From Streptomyces albiflavescens (GTDB lineage Bacteria > Actinomycetota > Actinomycetes > Streptomycetales > Streptomycetaceae): a stretch of 50,266 nt of DNA. Of this stretch, positions 27,732 through 34,777 are shown piece after piece (position 1 is the first letter of the stretch; each line of letters begins with the position of its first letter). The translations under genes were made by a program, and so were the position numbers. The notes under the pieces were generated by a model. That model was not told the DNA's origin. It ran no database searches and saw only the letters and a program-made list of their open reading frames with translations. Where the stretch lies: assembly GCF_014645835.1 (NCBI RefSeq), contig NZ_BMMM01000007.1, positions 210,907-261,172 of the forward strand. Direction: 5' to 3'.

Positions 27732-28388
27732 ATGACGTACAGCGGAGCGGTGAAGGTCGGCGGCCCTGCCGATGTGCATGAGCTGCAGAACCTGATGATC
27801 TCCAAGGTGGCCGTGGGCCCGATGGACAACAACGCCTATCTGCTGCGCTGCCGGGCCACCGACGAGCAGCTGCTGATCGACGCGGCGAACGATGCCTCGA
27901 CGCTGCTCGCGTTCATCGGTGACGACGGCATCGCGTCCGTCGTGACCACCCATCAGCACGGTGACCACTGGCAGGCGCTCGCGGAGGTCGTGGCGGCCAC
28001 CGGTGCCCGCACCTACGCGGGCCGGGACGACGCCGAAGGCATCCCGGTGCCGACCGACGTCCTCGTCGACGACGGCGACACGATCCGGGTGGGGAACGTG
28101 GAACTCACCGCGCGCCACCTGGTGGGGCACACGCCGGGCTCGATCGCGCTGGTCTACGACGACCCGCACGGGCATCCGCATGTGTTCACCGGGGACTGCC
28201 TGTTCCCGGGCGGTGTGGGCAACACGCGTAAGGACCCCAAGGCGTTCGCCAGCCTCATCCACGATGTCGAGACCAAGATCTTCGGCGTGCTGCCGGACGA
28301 GACCTGGGTCTACCCCGGGCATGGCAACGACACGACGCTGGGCGCGGAACGACCGCATCTGCCGGAGTGGCACGCGCGCGGCTGGTGA
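27732..28388 (+). CDS. MBL-fold metallo-hydrolase (glyoxalase II-like)
   Basis: A cytoplasmic hydrolase of 218 residues in the metallo-beta-lactamase superfamily. The zinc motif is THQHGDHWQAL near residue 75, followed by the further His ligand in VGHTPGSIALVY near 135, Asp in FTGDCLFPGGVGNT near 155 and the final His in YPGHGNDTTLG near 205, all the expected ligands for a binuclear site of the glyoxalase II type. It begins 9 bases after the MDMPI-like gene; a mycothiol-linked thioester hydrolysis would suit that pairing but is only inference. ATG at 27732 has no strong Shine-Dalgarno, consistent with coupling to the gene before. A clear hairpin follows the stop. Confidence 0.88.
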   Translation: MTYSGAVKVGGPADVHELQNLMISKVAVGPMDNNAYLLRCRATDEQLLIDAANDASTLLAFIGDDGIASVVTTHQHGDHWQALAEVVAATGARTYAGRDDAEGIPVPTDVLVDDGDTIRVGNVELTARHLVGHTPGSIALVYDDPHGHPHVFTGDCLFPGGVGNTRKDPKAFASLIHDVETKIFGVLPDETWVYPGHGNDTTLGAERPHLPEWHARGW

Positions 28389-28399
28389 GCCCGAGCGTA

Positions 28400-28426
28400 G
28401 GGCGCGTGTCCCTTGGGCACGCGCCC
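28400..28426 (+). terminator. Hairpin terminator after the MBL-fold gene
   Basis: GGGCGCGTG (28400-28408) and CACGCGCCC (28418-28426) form a perfect 9-bp stem with a 9-base loop, 11 bases past the stop. Confidence 0.7.
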
Positions 28427-28845
28427 CACGCCTCGCCCATTGGGAGCGCGCCCCCCGCCTTCCCATGAGCGAGCGCCGCGCATGACTCATGCGCCGGCGC
28501 CCCTCCGCGTCTCCCAGCCGCGGCCCGCGCATTCAGGTGCACGCGCGTGAAACACGCGCCCCGTGTGAACCGAGCGCACGCGCCGGTGTCACGCGCGCGC
28601 TCCCGGCGCAGGCACTGGTGCAGTCCACTGAAGGCAGCCCCGCACAGGATGACGGCTCCTGTGCGGCAACGGGCCGCCGGCCTTCGATCCCCGCCCTCGG
28701 CCGGCGGCCCCGGCAGAGCTTCTTGTCGAGCACACGGCTTTGCTTCTCGTGGAGTGTTCACGGGACTGCGACACCCGTTCCCGCGGTGCGGACATGTGCC
28801 CGTGTGACCTCGACGGAGTCCGTGTGTCCGCCGCCCACCCCTCCG
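28427..28845. other. Gene-free region with a cluster of inverted repeats
   Basis: No credible gene on either strand in this stretch before the aroQ stop. It holds perfect inverted repeats GCGCATGACTCATGCGC (28478-28494), GCGCGTG/CACGCGC (28543-28559), CCGCACAGGA/TCCTGTGCGG (28640-28666) and CCGCCGGCC/GGCCGGCGG (28674-28707). One or more may terminate aroQ transcription, and a small structured RNA is possible; I cannot separate the two. Confidence 0.45.
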
Positions 28846-29319
28846 TCAGGCGTCCGCCTGCCCCGTGCCTGCCAGCGCCGCGACCCGCTCCACCGCGAAC
28901 GCGTACCCCTGCACACCACAGCCCGCGATGACCCCGTCGGCGCGGAGCGAGACGTACGAGTGGTGCCGGAACTCCTCCCGCTGATGGATGTTGGAGATGT
29001 GGACCTCAACCACAGGAAGGCCGTCACAGGTGTTGAGCGCATCCAGGATCGCAACGGAAGTGTGCGAATAGGCGGCCGGGTTGATCACAATTCCCGCGTG
29101 GTTCAGGCGCGCTTCGTGGATCCACTCCACCAGTTCGCCCTCGTGGTTGGACTGCCGGAAGTCCACCGTGCCACCGTGTGCGGCCGCCGCCTTGGCACAC
29201 AGCGCCTCCACGTCCGCGAGCGTGTCCGAGCCGTAGATCTCCGGCTGGCGCTGCCCGAGGAGATTCAGATTGGGCCCGTTGAGAATCATGATCGGGGCGT
29301 CGGCGAGGGTGCGGGGCAC
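28846..29319 (-). CDS. aroQ: Type II 3-dehydroquinate dehydratase
   Basis: Converts 3-dehydroquinate to 3-dehydroshikimate in the shikimate pathway, by the type II (anti-elimination, dodecameric) enzyme. The protein has 157 residues, typical. Motifs: NGPNLNLLGQRQPEIYGSDT with the catalytic Tyr and the flexible-loop Arg, FRQSNHEGELVEWIHEA, the substrate-binding INPAAYSHTSVAILDAL with the active His, and PVVEVHISNIHQREEFRHHS. The ATG at 29319 is taken; three codons upstream there is no better site. It is single, with the rest of the shikimate genes elsewhere, and reads away from the S66 peptidase gene. Streptomyces often have two dehydroquinase genes, one for quinate use, which I cannot tell apart here. 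Confidence 0.95.
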   Translation of the reverse strand: MPRTLADAPIMILNGPNLNLLGQRQPEIYGSDTLADVEALCAKAAAAHGGTVDFRQSNHEGELVEWIHEARLNHAGIVINPAAYSHTSVAILDALNTCDGLPVVEVHISNIHQREEFRHHSYVSLRADGVIAGCGVQGYAFAVERVAALAGTGQADA

Positions 29320-29421
29320 GGTTCCTCCGGTCCTTCGGGTCTGCCGGTCCGTTGAGGACCGCTGCTCGGACCCGGTTTATCACGGTGCACGGGAGTGTTG
29401 GCCGCCCGTACCCTCCCGCCC

Positions 29422-30468
29422 ATGACCACTCCCTCGTACCCTCCCAAGCCGTCGCCCGGCGACCGGATAGCGGTGATCTCGCCGTCCACGGCGCTGCCGG
29501 GCCTGCTCCCGCTTCCGTACGAACTGGGCTTGGAGCGGCTGCGCAAGGAGTACGGCCTCGAACCGGTCGAGTATCCGACGACCCGGAAGATGGGCTCGAC
29601 GCCGCGGGAGCGGGCGGACGACATCCACGCGGCGTTCGCCGATCCCACGATCAAGGCCGTCATCGCGTCGATCGGCGGCGACGACCAGATCACCGTGCTG
29701 CCCCTGCTGGACCGGGAGTTGATCCGCGCCAACCCGAAGCCGTTCTTCGGTTACAGCGACAACACGAACCTCCTCGCATACCTGTGGAACGCCGGAATCG
29801 TCGGCTACCACGGTGGAACGGTGATGTGCGAGTTCGGCCGCCCCGGCGCCATGGATCCGCTGACCGCAAAGTCGCTGCGGGCCGCGCTGTTCACGTCCGG
29901 GCCGTACGAACTGCGCCCCGCCGACCGCTTCCGGGACGTCGACGGTCCCTGGGACGACCCGGCGACCTTCGACTCCGAGCCCCCGACGGAACCGGGCACC
30001 GGCTGGACCTGGCACCGTCCCGACCAAGTAGTAGAGGCCCCGTCCTGGGGCGGCAACATCGAGATCCTGTCCTGGCTGCTGATGGCCGACCGTGAGATCG
30101 CCCGTGATCCTTCGGTGTACGACGGACATGTGCTGTTCCTGGAGACCTCGGAGGACATGCCCAAGGCAAACGACGTCTTCTGGATCCTGCGCAGCATGGG
30201 CGAGCGTGGCCTGCTGCAACGCTTCCCGGCGCTGGTGATGGGTCGCCCGAAGGCATGGTCGTTCGAGCAGCCCAACGACGCGGAGGCCAGGGCCCGTTAT
30301 GTGCGAGAGCAGCATGAGGCGGTGCTCCGGGCCGTCGACATATATGCCCCGGACATGATGGTCGTCTTCGACGTGGACCTTGGCCACACCGATCCGCAAC
30401 TCGTCATCCCCTACGGAGGCACGATCCGCGTCGACGGTCCTGCCCGGCGCATTACCGTCACCTACTGA
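29422..30468 (+). CDS. S66-family peptidase (LD-carboxypeptidase/MccF-like)
   Basis: A Ser peptidase of 348 residues in the family of LD-carboxypeptidases (peptidoglycan tetrapeptide trimming) and MccF proteins (which cleave microcin C-type peptidyl-nucleotides). The nucleophile sits in FFGYSDNTNLLAYLWNAG near residue 115; the Glu of LFLETSEDMPKANDVF near 240 and His of DVDLGHTDPQLVIPYGGTIR near 320 complete the triad. The insertion with TGWTWHRPDQVVEAPSWGGN between the two parts is typical of MccF-like members. No signal peptide is seen, so a cytoplasmic role such as muropeptide recycling or self-protection is likely. ATG at 29422 is preferred to the longer frame; TACCCT at 29409-29414 suggests a leaderless message. 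Confidence 0.9.
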   Translation: MTTPSYPPKPSPGDRIAVISPSTALPGLLPLPYELGLERLRKEYGLEPVEYPTTRKMGSTPRERADDIHAAFADPTIKAVIASIGGDDQITVLPLLDRELIRANPKPFFGYSDNTNLLAYLWNAGIVGYHGGTVMCEFGRPGAMDPLTAKSLRAALFTSGPYELRPADRFRDVDGPWDDPATFDSEPPTEPGTGWTWHRPDQVVEAPSWGGNIEILSWLLMADREIARDPSVYDGHVLFLETSEDMPKANDVFWILRSMGERGLLQRFPALVMGRPKAWSFEQPNDAEARARYVREQHEAVLRAVDIYAPDMMVVFDVDLGHTDPQLVIPYGGTIRVDGPARRITVTY

Positions 30469-30528
30469 AGCGGACCTCACCACCACGCGCCCCCGTAACC
30501 GTTGGTCACCGTGGGTAGTTGACGCGGC

Positions 30529-31830
30529 ATGCACGACGTACGCACCGTAAGGGCGCCTTCCATGCTGCGGCTCGCGGCCGCCTCGCTCGCCGGCACAGCC
30601 ATCGAGTTCTACGACTTCTTCGTCTACGGGACCGCGGCCGCGCTGGTCCTCGGGCCACTGTTCTTCCCGACGTTCTCACCACTGGCGGGGACGCTGGCGG
30701 CCTTCGCGACGTTCGGCGTCGGGTTCGTCGCACGCCCTCTCGGCTCGGTGCTGTTCGGGCACATCGGGGACCGGCGCGGGCGGCGCCCCGTCCTGGTCGC
30801 CTCGCTGCTGCTGACCGGCGCGGCGACCGTCGCCGTCGGCTGCGTACCGACGTACGACAGCATCGGTGTGGCCGCTCCCGTGCTCCTCCTTGTGCTGCGT
30901 TTTCTGCAGGGGCTCGGACTGGGCGGGGAGTGGGGCGGGGCCGTTCTGCTGACCGCCGAGCACGCGCCCGCCGAGCGGCGCGGGCTGTGGTCGAGCTTCC
31001 CGCAGATCGGACCTTCGCTGGGGTTCGTGCTGGCCAACGGCGTGATGCTGGTGCTGTCGGCGACACTGACCGACGCGCAGTTCGCGGCGTGGGGGTGGCG
31101 GGTGCCGTTCTGGGCGGCGGGGGTGCTCGCGGCAGCGGGGCTGTGGCTGCGCGGCTCGCTCGCGGAGAGCCCGCGGTTCCTGGAGATGCGGGACCACGCG
31201 CGCGTGCCGCTCGCCGAGGTGGTGCGTGACCACTGGCGGCTCGTGCTGCTGACGGCCGGGGGGCTCGCGGTCGGATACGCCGTGTTCTACGCGGTGACGA
31301 CCTGGGCACTCGCCTACGGTGTCGAGCGGCTCGGTGTGAGCCGCACCGTCATGCTCACCTGCATCATGGCCGCCGTGGTGGTGAAGGGCTCTCTGACGCC
31401 CCTGATCGCCCTGCTCGGCGACCGCTACGGGCGGCGGCCGCTGTGCCTGGCGGGCTGCGCGGGCGCCGCGCTGTGGATGTTCCCGATGGTCGGGCTGCTG
31501 GCCACCGGCGAGCCCCTTCTGATGTTCCTCGGTTTCCAGGTGGCGCTGATCGCGTTCATCACGATGTTCGCCGTCATCGCCGCGTATCTCCCGGAACTGT
31601 ACGAGCCCCGGGTGCGCTGCACGGGCGCGGCGGTGGGCTACAACCTGGGCGGGGTCCTCGGGGGCGCGCTCACGCCGATCGTGGCGACGGCGCTGGCGAG
31701 CGGAGCGCGCATCCCGTGGGGCGTGGCCGCGTATCTGACCGGGATCGCACTGCTCAGCCTGGGGTGTTTCGCGCTGCTGCCGGAGACCCGGCCCGTGACG
31801 CGGCTGGCGGTCGTCCAGGCGGCGGATTGA
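30529..31830 (+). CDS. MFS transporter, metabolite:H+ symporter (MHS) family
   Basis: Importer of 433 residues with twelve predicted helices. The start (LAAASLAGTAIEFYDFFVYG) and FGVGFVARPLGSVLFGHIGD followed by RRGRRPVL between helices 2 and 3 are the signature of the MHS family (ShiA, ProP, citrate and dicarboxylate symporters); the second half has the matching LLGDRYGRRPLCLAG. The substrate cannot be read from the sequence: shikimate, proline/betaine, alpha-ketoglutarate and citrate are all possible. ATG at 30529 lies 7 bases after TAGTTG, with no clear Shine-Dalgarno, so it may be leaderless. It is the last gene of the plus-strand set here and converges with the cation antiporter gene. 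Confidence 0.9.
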   Translation: MHDVRTVRAPSMLRLAAASLAGTAIEFYDFFVYGTAAALVLGPLFFPTFSPLAGTLAAFATFGVGFVARPLGSVLFGHIGDRRGRRPVLVASLLLTGAATVAVGCVPTYDSIGVAAPVLLLVLRFLQGLGLGGEWGGAVLLTAEHAPAERRGLWSSFPQIGPSLGFVLANGVMLVLSATLTDAQFAAWGWRVPFWAAGVLAAAGLWLRGSLAESPRFLEMRDHARVPLAEVVRDHWRLVLLTAGGLAVGYAVFYAVTTWALAYGVERLGVSRTVMLTCIMAAVVVKGSLTPLIALLGDRYGRRPLCLAGCAGAALWMFPMVGLLATGEPLLMFLGFQVALIAFITMFAVIAAYLPELYEPRVRCTGAAVGYNLGGVLGGALTPIVATALASGARIPWGVAAYLTGIALLSLGCFALLPETRPVTRLAVVQAAD

Positions 31831-31864
31831 CGGACCACGCCGCGCGAACGCCTGGGTGACCGCG

Positions 31865-32965
31865 TCAGGGGTTGATCGCCAATTCCAAATAGGCCGCGAA
31901 GAGCACCAGATGGACGCCTCCCTGAAGCGGTGTCGCGCGCCCCGGAACCACCGTCAGAGAGCTCACCACCACGGTCAGCGCGAGCAGCACCATCTGGGTG
32001 GCGCCGAGGCCGAGAACGAGCGGCCCGGAGAGCCAGACGGACGCCAGGGCAACGGCGGGGATCGTCAGTCCGATGCTGGCCATCGCGGAGCCGAGGGCGA
32101 GATTCAGGCTGGTCTGCACCCGGTCGCGGCGGGCCGACCGCAGGGCGGCGATGGTCTCGGGGAGCAGGACGAGCAGCGCGATGATCACGCCGACCACGGA
32201 GTGCGGCATGCCGGCCGCCTCGACGCCGGACTCGATGGTGGGCGACACGCCCTTGGCGAGCCCGACCACGCCGACGAGAGCGAGGCCGAGCAGCCCCAAG
32301 CTGATCCCGGCGTCGCGGGCGGACGGGACGCCGGCGTGCTCGTCCAGGTCGATCACCTCGCCCTGCCGGGTGATCGGTAGGAAGTAGTCGCGGTGGCGCA
32401 CAGTCTGGGTCGTCACGAAGAGGCCGTACAGGAGCAGCGAGGCGAGCGCGGCGAAGGCGAGCTGGGCTGTGGAGAACTCCGGGCCCGGCTTGCTGGTGGT
32501 GAACGTCGGGAAGACCAGGCTGAGCGTGGCGAGCGTCGCGACGGTCGAGAGAGCGGCGCCGGTCCCTTCCGGGTTGAAGACGGCGAGCCTGTGGCGCAGC
32601 GAGGCGACGAGCAGGCACAGTCCGACGATGCCGTTGCACGTGATCATCACGGCTGCGAACACCGTGTCGCGGGCCAGGGTCGCGCTCTTGGCGCCGCCGT
32701 CCACCATCAGGGTGACGATCAGCGCGACCTCGATGATCGTCACGGCGACGGCGAGCACGAGTGAGCCGAAGGGTTCGCCGACCCGGTGCGCGACCACCTC
32801 GGCATGGTGGACGGCGGCCAGCACGGCCCCGGCGAGGACCAGCGTCACCAGCGCGACGACCGCCCCGGGCAGGTGACGGCCCCAGGTGAGGGCCAGCAGC
32901 ACCACCGCGACCACGGGCACGACGGCCGTCCACTGCGTCACGGGTGACCGGAGCCGAGCGATCAT
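31865..32965 (-). CDS. Calcium/sodium:proton antiporter, ChaA/Cax family
   Basis: A cytoplasmic-membrane cation exporter of 366 residues with about 11 helices. The two conserved alpha repeats of the Ca2+/cation antiporter superfamily are visible: the first in GEPFGSLVLAVAVTIIEVAL near residue 75, the second in VVGVIIALLVLLPETIAALR near residue 250; the acidic residues at the ends of both (E of TIIEVAL and E of LLPETI) bind the cation. A hydrophilic loop rich in charged residues (RHRDYFLPITRQGEVIDLDE) separates the halves. ATG at 32965 is selected; eight further codons lie upstream in frame. It likely expels Ca2+ or Na+ in exchange for protons. It converges with the MHS transporter gene. Confidence 0.9.
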   Translation of the reverse strand: MIARLRSPVTQWTAVVPVVAVVLLALTWGRHLPGAVVALVTLVLAGAVLAAVHHAEVVAHRVGEPFGSLVLAVAVTIIEVALIVTLMVDGGAKSATLARDTVFAAVMITCNGIVGLCLLVASLRHRLAVFNPEGTGAALSTVATLATLSLVFPTFTTSKPGPEFSTAQLAFAALASLLLYGLFVTTQTVRHRDYFLPITRQGEVIDLDEHAGVPSARDAGISLGLLGLALVGVVGLAKGVSPTIESGVEAAGMPHSVVGVIIALLVLLPETIAALRSARRDRVQTSLNLALGSAMASIGLTIPAVALASVWLSGPLVLGLGATQMVLLALTVVVSSLTVVPGRATPLQGGVHLVLFAAYLELAINP

Positions 32966-32988
32966 GCTGCGATCGTCGCAGGCGTACA

Positions 32989-33028
32989 CGGGCCCCGCAC
33001 TCCGGTGCGCGGGCCCCGCACTCCGGTG
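32989..33028. repeat. 19-base direct repeat, period 21
   Basis: CGGGCCCCGCACTCCGGTG occurs identically at 32989-33007 and 33010-33028. The second copy is also the left arm of the hairpin at 33009-33041. Confidence 0.7.
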
Positions 33029-33041
33029 GCACGGGGCCCGC
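33009..33041 (-). terminator. Hairpin terminator after the small barrel protein gene
   Basis: GCGGGCCCCG (33009-33018) pairs with CGGGGCCCGC (33032-33041): 10 bp, 13-base loop, 41 bases past the stop at 33083. Confidence 0.6.
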
Positions 33042-33082
33042 TCCGAGACAGCTCCGAAGGAACCCGTTCGGGAACCGGTTCG

Positions 33083-33385
33083 CTACTTCAGTTCGGTCAT
33101 CTCGCGTACGTCGCAGTCGGTGAAGGACGGTGGCCGGGTACACAGCGCGGCCATGTGCTCCGCCATCTTGGTCGTCTCGGGGTCGTTGCTGTTGCGCATG
33201 GCGTCCTCGTACGAATCGAACTCGATCGCTACGAGATAGCGGTTGGGCTTGTTGCGGTCCTGGAGGACGAGGCGGTGCGTGGGGCCGCCGCTGCGGTCGG
33301 CCATACGCTTGTCGGCCTCCTCGACCAGCTTCTGCATCTCATCGATGCGCTCGGTCTCGAAGTCGACGATCTGCACGAACTTCAT
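33083..33385 (-). CDS. Small conserved protein, probable dimeric alpha/beta-barrel fold
   Basis: A cytoplasmic protein of 100 residues starting MKFVQIVDFETERIDEMQKL. The ATG at 33385 has a perfect GGAGG 5 bases upstream, which outweighs the much longer open frame that runs through terC sequence. The pattern beta (FVQIVDF), helix (IDEMQKLVEEADKR), beta (THRLVLQDR), beta (RYLVAIEFDSYEDAMRNSND) and helix (TTKMAEHMAALC) resembles the ABM/EthD-type ferredoxin-like monomers that pair into a barrel, a group including antibiotic-biosynthesis monooxygenases and many proteins of unknown role. No catalytic residue can be named. It is followed by its own terminator and lies downstream of terC without overlap. 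Confidence 0.75.
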   Translation of the reverse strand: MKFVQIVDFETERIDEMQKLVEEADKRMADRSGGPTHRLVLQDRNKPNRYLVAIEFDSYEDAMRNSNDPETTKMAEHMAALCTRPPSFTDCDVREMTELK

Positions 33386-33448
33386 GGATACCTCCACCCG
33401 GCCTGGGCGCCCCCCCGAGCAGGGGAACACACAGCACCCAAGCAAGCA

Positions 33449-33489
33449 CCGGGAGCGGTGGTCGGCAATTCGCCGCGCACCGCTCCCGG
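33449..33489 (-). terminator. Hairpin terminator after terC
   Basis: CCGGGAGCGGTG (33449-33460) and CACCGCTCCCGG (33478-33489) form a perfect 12-bp stem with a 17-base loop, 27 bases past the terC stop. Confidence 0.75.
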
Positions 33490-33516
33490 GGATGGTTGTT
33501 CCTACGTCCGACGTGG

Positions 33517-34506
33517 TCAGGCGTCGATGCTGTCCTTCGGAGCGCTCTTGGCCTCGTCGAGCGCCGCCTGCCTCTTGGAGGCGATCAGGCTGGTGATCGT
33601 GGTGACCACCAGGACCGCGCAGATCACGCCGAGCGAGACCGGGATGGAGATCTCGGGGACATGGACCCCCGACTCGTGGAGCGCGTGCAGCACGAGCTTG
33701 ATGCCGATGAAGCCGAGGATGACCGACAGGCCGTAGCTGAGATGGACCAGCTTCTTGAGCAGGCCCCCAATGAGGAAGTACAGCTGCCGCAGACCCATCA
33801 GCGCGAACGCGTTGGCCGTGAAGACGATGTACGGGTCCTGGGTCAGACCGAAGATCGCGGGGATCGAGTCGAGCGCGAAGAGCACGTCGGTGGTGCCGAT
33901 CGCCAGCATCACGACCAGCATCGGCGTCATGACGCGCTTGCCGTTCTGCTGGATCCACAGCTTGGTGCCGTGGTACCGGTCGGCCACGCCGAATCGCCGC
34001 TCGGCGGCCTTGAGCAGCCGATTCTCCTCGAACTCCTCGTCCTCCTCCTCGGCCCGCGCTTCCTGGATCAGCTTCCAGGCGGTGTATATGAGGAAGGCGC
34101 CGAAGATGTAGAAGACCCACGCGAAGCTCGTGATGATCGCGGCACCCGCGGCGATGAACATCGCGCGCAGGACGAGGGCTATCAGCACACCGACCAGGAG
34201 CACTCGCTGCTGGTACTGCGAGGGCACGGCGAACTTCGCCATGATCAGGACGAAGACGAAGAGGTTGTCGACGCTCAGCGACTTCTCGGTGATGAAGCCG
34301 GCGAAGAACTCTCCGGCGGGATCACCGCCGGAGAAGACGAGCAGTCCGAGTCCGAACAGTGCGGCCAGGACGATCCAGACTATGGTCCAGATCCCGGCTT
34401 CCTTGACGGATACGTCGTGCGGCTTGCGGCCGATGAAGAAGTCGACGGCGATAAGGGCGGCAAGGCCCACGATCGTCAGGACCCACAGGGTCAGGGAAAC
34501 ATCCAC
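33517..34506 (-). CDS. TerC-family integral membrane protein (Alx/TerC, probable Mn2+ exporter)
   Basis: A membrane protein of 329 residues with about nine helices. TerC/Alx members export Mn2+ and, with TerD proteins, belong to tellurite and general stress systems; some load metal onto secreted enzymes. The family sequences SVDNLFVFVLIMAKFAVPSQ, FALDSIPAIFGLTQDPYIVF and ANAFALMGLRQLYFLIGG are present, with the conserved Asp residues that form the ion path. A charged cytoplasmic loop holds a run of Glu/Asp (EARAEEEDEEFEE) that may sense or buffer cations. The GTG at 34506 has GGAGG 4 bases upstream, and that site can be masked by RNA pairing in the riboswitch-type leader described separately. 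A terminator follows. Confidence 0.93.
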   Translation of the reverse strand: MDVSLTLWVLTIVGLAALIAVDFFIGRKPHDVSVKEAGIWTIVWIVLAALFGLGLLVFSGGDPAGEFFAGFITEKSLSVDNLFVFVLIMAKFAVPSQYQQRVLLVGVLIALVLRAMFIAAGAAIITSFAWVFYIFGAFLIYTAWKLIQEARAEEEDEEFEENRLLKAAERRFGVADRYHGTKLWIQQNGKRVMTPMLVVMLAIGTTDVLFALDSIPAIFGLTQDPYIVFTANAFALMGLRQLYFLIGGLLKKLVHLSYGLSVILGFIGIKLVLHALHESGVHVPEISIPVSLGVICAVLVVTTITSLIASKRQAALDEAKSAPKDSIDA

Positions 34507-34510
34507 TGCG

Positions 34511-34558
34511 CCTCCGGCAGTACGTAACGGCAGATGTCAGCGTCGTCGCTGCCGGAGG
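34511..34558 (-). promoter_or_regulatory. Shine-Dalgarno sequestering hairpin of the terC leader (expression platform)
   Basis: In the minus-strand RNA, CCTCCGGCAG (34558-34549) is fully complementary to CTGCCGGAGG (34520-34511). The second arm contains the terC Shine-Dalgarno GGAGG, 4 bases before the GTG. The first arm's CCTCCG also closes the aptamer stem P1 with CGGAGG (34656-34651), so the two pairings exclude each other: metal-bound aptamer would free the Shine-Dalgarno. Confidence 0.75.
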
Positions 34559-34662
34559 TCTCTTCCACCCGTGACGATCACGGGCCGACGCCCCGGGATC
34601 TGGCCAGATCCGTATTGACGGGTACGCCGCAGTAGGTAGGGAGTACTCCCCTCCGTACGGAG
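34549..34662 (-). promoter_or_regulatory. yybP-ykoY-type manganese riboswitch aptamer before terC
   Basis: The terC leader holds the elements of the yybP-ykoY class in the right order: CGGAGG starting P1, directly followed by GGGAGTA (the conserved GGGGAGUA loop when read with the G before it), then CCGTCAATACGG (the GUCAAnAnnC-type second metal loop), a variable hairpin GATCTGGCCAGATC, GGGGCGTCGGCCC, and finally GGAAGAGACCTCCG, whose AGACC and CCTCCG close the structure. This class binds Mn2+ and typically controls TerC/Alx/MntP genes, exactly the gene that follows. A model search was not possible here; recognition is by eye. Confidence 0.8.
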
Positions 34663-34663
34663 A

Positions 34664-34693
34664 ACAGTACCCGAATCACCAAGGAAGGGTAAA
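34664..34693 (-). promoter_or_regulatory. Likely promoter of the terC riboswitch transcript
   Basis: On the minus strand TTTACC (34693-34688) and TACTGT (34669-34664) lie 18 bases apart. The transcript would then start near 34657, at the first base pairs of the riboswitch stem. This short region is unusually A/T-rich for the window. Confidence 0.5.
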
Positions 34694-34777
34694 GGGATTA
34701 GTAAAAGAAGAACCAAATCCCCTGGTCAGGAGGCTTTACTGACGCTTGGTGCGAACCCCGGGGTGACCGATGACATG

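Noticed and set aside
29395..29421. Upstream start (LAARTLPP) for the S66 peptidase
   Set aside because: This would lie over the -10 hexamer TACCCT; the family homology begins after the ATG at 29422.
33083..34120. 345-codon frame that would extend the small barrel protein upstream through terC
   Set aside because: The ATG at 33385 has a perfect GGAGG at the right distance, and the upstream part is a shadow of terC plus the terminator hairpin.
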